In this document: piece after piece, positions 25,914 to 37,341 of the stretch
How the letters are laid out: every line of letters begins with the position of its first letter
Numbering within the stretch: the stretch's first letter is position 1
Assembly: GCA_023238725.1 (NCBI GenBank)
Contig: CM041538.1
Location: forward strand, 1,061,182-1,125,181
Direction of reading: 5' to 3'
DNA length: 64,000 nucleotides
From: Scortum barcoo
Lineage: Eukaryota > Chordata > Actinopteri > Centrarchiformes > Terapontidae
Notes under the pieces: generated by a model
Databases searched by the model: none
Told to the model about the DNA's origin: nothing
The model's input: the letters and a program-made list of their open reading frames with translations, nothing else
Position numbers and translations under genes: made by a program

Positions 25914-28900
25914 TAATAATAATAATCTATCATAACAAACACCTGTCTCACCTCTTGAAGAGTAGAATAGCAACGACTATGATGATGATGAGAATGACAG
26001 CCAGCACTGGACCCATAACCCACAGCATCTCTGGGTCCTCAGTTTGTCGGGTCATCCCACTGTGCAGCTTCACCATGATGGGCTCGGAAAAAGAGCTGGC
26101 CGCACATGTCCTCTGCTGCAAATGAAAAGGATGATGCAGAGTCAGTTAACAGTCACTGAGTTATACACAACAACAGAGTACATCAGAAAATATAACTTTA
26201 TTGTTCACACTACACACACACACACACACACACACACACTGTAAGATTTAACCTGCAGACTCTTCTTTCCTGGGTTTCTACCATGGCTGGGTGCTATCTA
26301 CCACCGTGTTACCTATGTCATGTTGCTCCAAAGAAACTTTTGTAACTTCTGTAATTCCACCAACCAACTGAAAAATCAAAGGAGCAACATGTCTCTCCGT
26401 GTCCTTGACAAATAGCTGATGTGTTCAGATGACATCTAAACTTAAATTGGGAGCCAACTATTGCTCCATTGCAGCATGACCCAGAAGTTGCTCACTTGAA
26501 TTGAAAAACAAAGGCTTCTCACAGCTGGCTGTGTGATCACTGTTGTGATCAGTGCCATGGCTACAGTGTCAGAAGAGGGTTGTGGAGCTCCACAAAATAC
26601 AGCTAGCTGTGTTTGTTTTAAGGGTCTATCCAACTAAAAGGAACGTTTCCTTTTAAAGTAATTACGCTACATCAAGTATCTGCAGGAAGTTCCAACAGCC
26701 AAAGAGAAATTTAAGGTTCCCTGTGGTGGGTTTTTTTGTTTGTTTACATTTAGTGTTTCTTACCGAAAGTCATTGTATGTATCCTTGAGGTCTAAAAAGC
26801 ATCTTTCCTTCCTCCTAAAACATTTGCAAAGTTGATTTATTAAAGGACTAAAGTCCTGTATAGATTTTATCCATGTTTACAAGCTTCTTTTCTTCCTTTG
26901 CTGTAGCATTGCTGTTTCTTGCACCTGTGGAACTGTTGAATTGTGTGAAAAACTTGGCTGGACTGTTTAGTAACTCCACTGGTACCTTGCATGTTTTGAA
27001 AAAAATAAATCAAGACTGCACTTTCCACACTGATCTGCAAGGTAGAGGTCTAAAAACTTGTCCTCTGACTTTGGTCCTGCTCCAGTTTTAATGTTGTTAA
27101 CAAAAAACATGACAAAAAATATTCATGAACAACCTTTCTTTCATGGTAAAGATTTGACTCAAAACAAAAGTCACTTTTGAAAACAAAAATGATGCCAAAA
27201 TATGAGGAATGAATGAATTAATGATTTACAGGCTGAATGTATCTATAATGCCACAAAAATTGGACAAGAAAAGGTAACAGAACAGCCAGGAGAAACTGCA
27301 GAAACATGCCGGCCAACATGTCGACATTTACAAAAAGCTAAGCTAATATTAACGTAACTTTATTAAGGTCTGGGGATGTAGATTAATATTTATGTTACTT
27401 TATTTGGCAGCCATACTTTTTTCAGTTTACCAGTTCTTGACTGGACACTGGTGCGTATATGTTCAGCTGAGACAAGGTTCGATATCGGAGTATAGAGGGG
27501 AAATAATCTATTTCATAACCTAGATGTGTTATATTTGAATCAAAGCAAACATATTATCTGCATGACCTAAGAGCTGGGAAGTTTGCTTATTTGCACATTT
27601 TCTTATCATGAGGGTGAGACACTTTCTCTGAAGTGCTATTTATATGTCCAGATACTCCTTCCTCGCAGGAATCTGGGATAAATGCTCAGTCAGTGACAGT
27701 AAGAAAGTTTCCTTGTGTAACAGCATCTTCAAGTGGGTGTAATGGCAAACAAACCTGTCTTTACGGTAGAGGTCGGTAACTTATTCAAAAGTGCCTTTTA
27801 GTCATATTTTCTAAAACTGTCTCGGTGTCCTGACAGTAGAACATGAGACAGATAATCTGTGATAAAATCAGACTCCTCTGGCTCCACCTGCTGCCTCTAA
27901 GATCACTGGACAAGAATCCACCACACCTGAATCAAAACAACCAATCAGAGCAGAGTATCTGATGGATCAATCACTGCTCCTGTAAAGTCTTCACTCCACT
28001 GCACGAGCTAACTCACAGTGGACCTAATGGAGAATAAACACCAACGACCAAGCAAAACAACAGTTTACATGAAAGATAAGTAAACAAAAAAAAGAGCTAT
28101 GAAGAAGAATAAAATGCCCTGTGTTAACTGATTTAAAGAGTTTTGTTCCTCTGTATCTTTGTGTTGAGTTCCTACAAACCTATTAGTGGTTATTCATTGA
28201 AAGTTAATGAGGCTAAAAAAGGAGAAGGAAATCAACCACGACAGCTGCTTTAGGTGAAAGCAGCTGGTTAATTGTGACAGTTGTTAGAAAGCAGCAGGGA
28301 GTGGGGCTGGTGGGGTGGCACTGAGGCCAGGAAGGAAGAAACTCAGTGGATTGACAAATCCAGTGCGTACAACCTCACTCTGCCCTCTGGACTGCAGGCT
28401 GGCTCTGGTTGTTTCCCTACTTCAGAGATTCAAGTTCTTTTGCTGACATATTAATGAATGAATTAATTAAATAAACCAGCTTTACGATTATATTTAGTGG
28501 TATATTTGTGTATATTTGTATTAATTCCTTTCTTCATTTTTACGACTTCTTACAGGGTTTTGTTTTTATAGTTTTGTCCAATCTAAGATAACAGTGTACT
28601 CACCATGTTCATTGCTGAACTATCGGACCATGGTAACATCCGAAATTCATAAAAATAAGACCCACATTGAACTTGACAGTTCATACTGTACCTTGGAAAC
28701 TGTAGTTGACAAAACAGTCTCGTTGTCCATCATTGCTTTGTGTAATAAGAATCCACCTGAAGCAACAACAGCGGTGGATTACTGGCTCTTTAACATTTGG
28801 TTAGCACTGCTAGGTCTAATTACAAGTTGTCAGATAACTGTAAATGATTAAATAACAGGATCACTACGTATGCTGAGAATATTGTTCTGTGGTATTTGAC

Positions 28901-31900
28901 CTACTATACCTTTATTGACACCAAATGCTCTGAAATGCTTGTTTGAGCTTTTGGAATGGTTTGTGTTCTCATGTTAAGACAGATATTTTCAAAGACAAAG
29001 GTCATGAGGACATAATTATTTTAAATGGAAGGGAAAAATAGCCATAAAAAATAGCCTTATGCATGTGGACTAGGTCTAAGTATTAGAGCCTGAGGAATCA
29101 TGACTCTCAGTCCAGACTTTCTGTTAATGAGTAGTCTCTGTTAAGTCCAAGCTAAGGTTTCTCAAGTGATGTCACTTGATTCATTTTCTCAGACTTGACA
29201 AACTCCTCTGGAGCCACAGAGCCCATTATACAACTGTTTTCACAAGCTGAGAGCTCCCCCTGACTAGTTAATGGACTTTGACATATAGAATTAGTTGAGT
29301 GCTAACACCATAAAACACCTGAACAGTCAGCGCATGTAAATAAGTATTACATCTGTGTATGGACCCTCTTTACATGAGTGGTAGTTCACATCACTGTGAT
29401 ATGAACAATATCACTGCATCATTAACTATATAAAAAAAACATTTCAATTCTTGACCCTGACAAATCTATCAGTCCTGATAAGTTAGTTTTGTAAGCACTT
29501 GGATATTGGCAACACAATAAACATTAAATTACAGTTACATGGATCAATTTGTAAGGCGTAATTCACTTTAAGTAACTGTGCTGCTTGTCACTTTATGTTC
29601 TTTGAGACAAGTTGGACTGTGTTAGTGAATGAGACTATAAATATTCCTATAAGCCTGATGGGGCTCTGGCTCAACCATGCTACAGCAGCTCCCGCTGCAG
29701 CTCTCATGGGTGAGGTGAAAGCTGTAAACACAATTAGAGAATGCTGCTTGTTAAAACAATGTCACTATTCATTCATTAATTTTAAACCATTTTTCACACA
29801 CTTTTTTACTCATTGTAGGGGCTTGTGATATCGAAACTGACAGCTACAAATGAACTATGTATGAACAACATGGCTATAAAAGATTAATTGAACATCAGTT
29901 TGAAAAGGCCCTTATATCGCCCAAACAGAAAATATTACAGACCGACAAGACACAAAAGAAAAAGTTTGTTAGTGCTAAGAGTGTAACAGGTTGCACCTGT
30001 CAGGTTATACCTGTCAGGTATACCAAATTGATTCAACAACCCTGTGAATGACAAGAAAAGCTCCTTAGTTCCATATTTGCAAGTAAAAGACAGTCTGTGA
30101 TTCTGGACAGTCCTGATCAATCCAAACTCCATTTAGAAAACAAGCATTTTAAATGATTTTTGCTTGTTGTCTGTGGACAGCTCAGACAGATGTGAACATT
30201 TCTTTCACCATCTGAATGTGATGTGTGTCCACAGATGTTTTTGAAGGCAGACTGGAAACACAACTTTTATTAACTCTTCTAAAAACAGTCTATGAAAGAA
30301 ACCTTGAAACCTTAACAGCCAAAAGGTGTGAAGCTAGTTTCAGCCTTATAGCTCAGAAAACTTCCTTTTGAAAAATGACAGTTTTCACAGCTCTTAGAGG
30401 GACATACAGCATACTCTAAATGATATTTAGATAATCTCAGGGGGGGTTAGAAGTCATCAATCTCAGTGGCACTTCCTGATAGATAGTAATGCTTCAGCTG
30501 TGAAAAACGTGCTGCTGGTACAACTGCAATTTGGAGAGAGCAGGTTTATTGCTTTAATAGTAGTGTGAGAAAGAGCATTTTGCTATTGTTTCATGTTGTC
30601 CATATCTCATCCAAAAAAAGAGCAAGCCACTGACAAAGAAGCTGAAACATTGTGTGATTCAAATATATTTTGACAGCTCCGTTATGTCCCAGAACTCAGA
30701 AGATTCCCACCTCAGTTGGAGCTCACAGCACATACTGCATATCTGTGACAAACTGAATGCTATCCAGTTTCCTACAACGCCCAATCCCCTCTGCACCACT
30801 ATCATTATCTCTTCCTCTTTGTCTTTTCTCCTCAAAGTTCAGCATTGCTGTCCCCCCTACATCAGACTCATTCCAGCATCCAAGCCATTCTCACTCCAAT
30901 GATTGCAGCATTTCTCTGCTTTTCAAGTACGTCTGTGCATTTCCCTCAGGTGCCCCCCACCCACCTCCCCCTCTCTCTCCAACTCTCACTCTCCTCCTCA
31001 CCTCTCTGTCACTCCCACAGGGCTCTGCATTCGGAAGCTGCTGTTCACTGCTCACTATCCTCCTTCTTTACTCTGTGAAGTGATCACACTGCTAATATGG
31101 CCTTTTCCTTTTATCCAATTTCACACGTCCCAGATTGTTTACCAGCAGCGGGGGCCACAGAAAGCTGCAGTGCCCTTTTGCTTTTGCCCCCTCTTTTAAT
31201 TTCCCTCCTATTCTTCCCCTCCTCTCCTGCCTCTATCCTGCCAGCAGCGCTGCAGTGGCAATAAAGGCTAAGCTGACTTTAACTGTTTTCAATGAATGTC
31301 ATTAGATTTCTGTTTTTGTACAAGTGTGAATCACAATCACAGTGTCATTAACACAATGAAAACATGTACTGTCTATGGCTACACACATGACAACCCTGTC
31401 ATCAAACAGAGGCACTGGGGAGAAATGCTGTATTTAATTGCAGTTATTTGTTTGAATGAGCTCTGAATGTTAGTTTGTCTGTTTTGTGCATTCCTGTTTG
31501 CATTTGCACCACATGTAAAGAGTAGTCACAAATGGGAAAATGAATCCAATAATGCTTTAAAACAGGACGGTGGTAAGGGTCAATTTAACCTGCAAGGGGT
31601 TTTACTGTAACGTTGACAGACATTTCAAGTTTGTGTGAAGCTGTAGCTGTCCACAAGAAGGAGCACCTGCAAGGTTGTACATTAAGTACAGTATGCTCCA
31701 CCATAGTAGTTCTTGAGCCAAAACAAATTACTGCCCCCAGAGAAAAACAATTTAGGCACCTGGAACTAAAGTAGAGGAACTAACTTTAAGACCCTCGTTC
31801 CTCAAGTCAAAATTCAGGATGGGTTCTTGTGTCTCTCAAAAGGTTCCTGAATCAGAAGCCCCGGGTTAACAGAGACATCTGTGTTAAACTTTAGCATGGA

Positions 31901-34900
31901 CAGCAGAGTGGGAGAAGCACAGGAAGTCAAAGTACGCACTCCAGAGAGCTATAGGCAGTGCTAAGAGACAATACAGGGACAAAGTGGAGTCTAACTACCA
32001 AGGCTCCAACCCTAGGTCCAGACAAAGAACCATCACAGACTATAAAAGGGAAACCAGTAACGCTGAGACAATGTCAGCGCCTCTCCCAGGTGAAATTAAT
32101 ACCTTCTATACACACTTTGCGTACATACTGCTATTGCTGACTGCTTCACTGTAGTTGTTGTGCACTGAAACCAACTGGCCTGCCTACAGAAATACTGCTC
32201 TATAATTGGACCCAAAATAACAGTCACTATATTACTGTTATTATGCTGTGATCTAGTTTATAACATGCACTAGTGTGTAAAAATACAAAATAAGAAACAT
32301 TTTCTCAGCAATTCTGAACTCTATGATGATCAAATAAATGCTGGGTGCAGTCTTTTCGTTGGATTTTCCAAGTGTACAATGAGCTAAGTATTCTTAATAC
32401 TTCTAATTTCACAGACCAAAGTTATTCTGAGTTTAGCTAAATTGTGGTCATTCTTAGCCCCTACTCCTTAACCCTAGCAAAATCTGTAGAAATGTAAGGG
32501 TCAGAAAAGACCTTTTAGTCCCCAAAAATCAGAGCACTGCCCAGTGTGCCAACAGTCTGCTGCAGGTGGAGCTAAACATAAAACATATGAAAATTTGTTT
32601 TTCTGTTACAAATAATGCTATCTTCAAAGTTGTGTATCAGATCTAGATGTAAATACCTGGAAATAAAAGCTGAAATGTTGATCTCTTGTGTCATATTCAT
32701 CTTTTGATGTCAAACCCAAATGTTTTCTGTCTACAGCAAAAAGCAAAAATACAGGAATTGGTCTCACTGTTCCAATACGTTTGGAGGGGAGTGTAGTAAG
32801 CCAGAAGTCACATCACAGCTAATGACTGATTTTAGGTAAAGGCACTTGAAATTTGAGAGGCAGTCTGATGATGCTATGCTCTGGAGGCAAAATGCCTATG
32901 AATGACATCAGATATCATAGCTTCACTGCCCGAAAGATACAGTGTATCTGCAGATGCATGTATGATGCAAGGACCTGATCTGCATCACTGCGACGTGCCT
33001 GCCATGTGTGCATCATTGCCTGAGGGGCTGCTCTTTTGTTTTACTGACAGAAAACAGTGCCATTCACAGCAAGTTCTGCTCTGTTTATTCAGCAATGCAA
33101 GACCTGTGTGAAATGTATCAGATATACGCTGCAGCCGTAAGTACCTGAACAGGGCGGAAATTATGTTTTTACATATTTTACATAGTTTTATGCCATCCAT
33201 TATCTATACCTGCTTATCCCGACATACAGGGTCACAGGGTGTGCTGGACCCTAGACCCTTGACTGTCAGTCACAGTGACATAGAAAGACAGACAAACCAC
33301 TCACACTCACATCCATACCTAGGGGCAATTTAGAGTCAGTCCAATTAAGCCTGCATGTCTTTGGATTGTGGGAGGAAGCTGGAGTACCCAGAGAGAACCC
33401 ACACAGGCACAGGGAGAACATGCAAACTCCACACAGAAGGGCCCATGTGTCAACCAGTGGGATTGAACCCAGAACCCTCTAACCACTACACCACTGTGCC
33501 GCATAGTTTTATGCAATCTATTCATTTGATTTTATTAGGTCACAAATACAGACAAGGGGGCAATAAATCTGCATATTAAAAACCTATCGACTTTGCCACA
33601 GCCACCCCGTCGTCCTCGACCCCTCGTTTGTGCTTTCCATTTGGAGAAGAGTTCCACAAAATAATGTTGCCTTTCTAAGTTCTTTATTTCTAAGTATCAC
33701 ATGAGCTGTGAGTATTAAATAAAGCCTGCACTGCATGCTGTTCATTTAAGGGGCTCTTTTTAGGTTGTTATACTTGTGATAATTATATTTAAAAATTATA
33801 CTTATTGATGCTTCATATTGATCAGGACATCTAGTGTAGCACACACTTCTCTGCAGGTTTGACAGTGTAAGCTACATAATGGAATGAACAGTGTATAATC
33901 ACAGAACTACAAACCAGTTATATCTTATTCAACAGATAATTGGAATGGCAGACATATTCAAAATTTAACTAATTTAATCATTTGAAAATTAACCTTACCA
34001 CCTTTTTTAAGCTGTTCACTACATCCTCATCTTCTGTTTGAGATTGACTTGTGATTAATTAACTTGTGATTGCAATGGCTAAGAGTCTTGTGACTGGCTA
34101 AAAAATGCACCACCCTGTATGTGCATGTCTATATGCTGGAACATGGTGATGGTATTATGTCTCAGCAGCCTGGGCTCAATCTCTGGAGCTGTAAAACGTA
34201 TTAACAGTGCTGTACATGCTCATATCCTTATAAATACATAAAGGTCACTCACAGATTCGTTGTCTGTCAGGTCTGCCAGAACAAAGCAGCGGTACTGCTG
34301 CTGTCCAGGGAGGGGTTTGTTGTAGTAGCCATTGTATTTCTTCTCATCACCCAGAGTGAAGATCTCAGGCAGAGTGTCCAGCTTGGCAGCGATGTAGGGC
34401 TGGAGGAAGTCCTGGCTCTGTCTCCTCTTTCTCTGCAGACTGATTTCAGCATCAGCCTCCAGGAGCTGCCAGAAGAACACAATGACAGACTTTGGAATGG
34501 GCATATCATGAGTTGGCATGAATGGAACATAACACACCATGACATCACAAACTGATCTCTGTAAGCTAGTTTTTTTCTTGTGCTTCCTGCCACCTAGAGG
34601 TCAGAGGACAGTGGAAGTTTTTTTCCCCACATTATTCCTGCTGATTAGTTCAACACTTGGAAACACACTTTTCCATCTTAAAGTCCTTTGATGAGGTGAG
34701 AATAATAATATAAATCAGTGTGGGCGTAGGGCATTTAAGCTGTTTAAGGTAAAAATCCCCTGCTGTTTTTTTTTTTTTTTGCAGAGCATTGTCTCCACAG
34801 AACCTGCATTAGTCTAAAAACAATGAGCAACAGCTGAACAGTTTCTATGTATGAATGTCCTATATATGATATCCTATTGCGAATAGTCCTGTACATTTGT

Positions 34901-37280
34901 AATTTTGTGAATCTATATTGAGACCATGAACACAGTATTATGACTATGAACATAAATATATTTGCTTTAAACATAAATATATGTAAAAAATGTAATATGT
35001 ACATAAATATCTAAAGATTTAAAGTTGCAGCAGCAATGTACAATGGGGGGGGGTTGATGGAATTTGGGGAAAACTGCCTTTAACTCGACATGGTTAAAGT
35101 CTCCGGCCACGATCACAGCCGCCTCTGGATTGTTGTTCATCTGCAGACTGATCATGCAGTACAGCTCCTCCAGTGATTATTTAGCATTAGCTCGTGGTGA
35201 TATGTAGACGGCTCCGCCTCTGTGTTTCTCTGAGGCTGCAGTCCTGTCCGCCCGGAGAAGAGAGAGCGCCCCGCTAGCTCCACTGCCATGCCATGTCTTC
35301 GATGTTGTTATCCAGCCAGGTCTCGTAACAACGTAACAATCGCCACACAGCTGTCGATCTTTGCAGAGACGATCCTCAGTTTCTTCATCTCGTCCATTTT
35401 GTTGACGAGTGACCTGGCGTTTGTGAGGAAGAGACTGGGAAAGAGCCGGTCTGTATGGGTTAGCTTGTAGCCTAGCACGCAGGCCGCCCCTCTTGCCCCG
35501 CTTTTGTTTTACGATGCCTCCTCCGTCTCCTTGGCAGCACAGAGGGGGATTATGAAAGCCTCGGCAGGTCCGCTGAATCTCCGGTGGCACAAAATCCAGC
35601 TCCGGAAACGCTCACGCTCGCAGGTGCACACTCTCCCTCTCCAATCTTCAACAGTCCAGCCCCACCGCACACAACTGCTGCTTAGCAGGGACCGAAAGAT
35701 CACCAAAAACACAAACAGACACAAACAAAAAAAGAAAAGCCGGGGGCACCAAGCTGCTGTGTGTACACGCGCCGCCATGGTTGCCAAGAAATGGGTTAGG
35801 TAGTTTGAAGGGCTGAGGGGTAAAATGTCTTTAAGAACCTCAAGCAAGTCCAGTTTACTTTCTTCTCTTAGAAATGACCAAATCCATATAGTCTTAATAC
35901 TATGTTTATACTACAATACAAATTCAGACCTGGGTGACTGAGAATCCTCACAGACATTTAGTTAGGTATATAAGGATTGTCAGATGATAGAAATGCCCCT
36001 CAACTCTCATCTGTTCCTGCAGATATCTTGTCTTAATATCAATATGTTTATGGTCGTGATTGAATATCCTATTGCTATATATCGTCATTAGAAAAATTAG
36101 TATGGGTGACATGATATATAAATATGCAGACATTTTGGATGAAGCCCTGACCTCAACCAAATCCAACACTTTTGGAAAGACCTGGAAGGCCAACTGCAAG
36201 CCAGACCTGATCACCCAACACCTGTGTGACCTCACTAATGCTGTTGTGGCTAAATGGGAACAAATCCCTGCAGCCAGGGTGCAAAATGTGGTGGGAAGCA
36301 CATGCCTATGGTTTTGAAATGATATAATCAAACTACTGCACAAGTGGAACAGAATCATGAACAACATATATAAAGCCTTACAACGACAACCGTAACTACT
36401 GCATGCCTGACCACAGTCTTAACTGAAAAAACAGTTTGTCCTACGTAAGGAAGGAATGGTTTACCTTTTTGGAAGCAGGTTTTAGGGACTTTCCAAATGC
36501 TGGGCACCTAAAAGGTAATACAACTACATGTCCACTGACCTCATGTATATCCATATCCTCAGGGTTCTCCCATCTTCTCAGAGAGGCCGGAGTGACAGGA
36601 ACAACCACTATGTAATACCATCTGTATCAAACCGAAAACACAACAGCGTTATAGCGAGTATATATATATATATATATATATATAGTGCGATGCGTATACA
36701 TACAGTACAAAAACACACAGCTTTCAAGTGAATTATATGCTGTTTCATTTCAGTCATTTATTGACAGTATATTTACTGTGTCTTGAAGGAGTTTTCTATT
36801 TCTTCTAAACCTTTTACATTCTCATCTCCTCTTCTCTTCTCTTAAACATCAATAGGATAAGTGTTCGCCTGCTTGCTGCTACTGACCACCTGCTAACTCC
36901 AGCAAACCACACCAGTCTTCCTTGCCCTGCAACTCTGCCCAGGCAGTCCAGCTGATCCTCTCTACCATCCTGTCCTCCAAACCAATCAGTAACTTTCCCT
37001 CTAATTCCATCTCCAGGGTTTGGGTTGGGTTCTCTTCGCAGTCACAACAGTGTTACCTAAATATGTTAATGCAACTCAGGTGAAAGCTGCAGTCTGAACA
37101 TTGCAGCTGGGGCTGGACACAGACACACAGTAGACCATCAATTTTAATGGATGTCATCCTAAAATACAGAAGGTATTTTTCCTAATAAAAACACATGGGA
37201 GGAACAAGAGAGACAAATGGGCTTTTAAATTGGATTTTCAAAAGGGAGATATCAAACTGCATGAAAACAGACGGACAATG

Positions 37281-37341
<61 letters not shown>

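Larger units (their letters stand above)
20184..25951 (-). other. ptprf intron between exons I and J
   Basis: Intron of about 5.8 kb. It contains a perfect short inverted repeat (21040-21067), (TAA)n tracts (22163-22212 and 25840-25926), a pyrimidine-rich possible LTR fragment (22985-23440), and a short partial repeat copy (24625-24700). The open frame 24772-25083 (plus) shows no family resemblance. Confidence 0.8.
26116..34252 (-). other. ptprf intron between exons H and I
   Basis: Intron of about 8.1 kb. It contains (CA)n at 26210-26239, a full copy of an unnamed repeat (27770-28110), a short tandem duplication (29994-30024), a pyrimidine-rich tract (30760-31020), a LINE central fragment (31910-32135) and a target-site-duplicated teleost repeat (33194-33501). 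No exon was recognised. Confidence 0.8.
34466..36539 (-). other. ptprf intron between exons G and H
   Basis: Intron of about 2.1 kb. About 40% of it is an internally deleted LINE copy (34964-35805, minus), followed by a Tc1-like transposase relic (36128-36320, plus). A run of 17 T residues lies near 34766. No exon was recognised. Confidence 0.85.

Noticed and set aside
25808..26125. Open frames with polytyrosine or polyisoleucine on both strands
   Set aside because: They are translations of the (TAA)n tract and, on the plus strand, antisense of the transmembrane exon.
30757..31199. Overlapping plus-strand open frames of about 80-110 codons
   Set aside because: Low-complexity S/P/L translations of a pyrimidine-rich tract in three frames at once; no domain.
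35509..35847. 112-codon minus-strand open frame with a signal-peptide-like start
   Set aside because: It is the CpG-rich 5' leader of the LINE copy, not a host gene.
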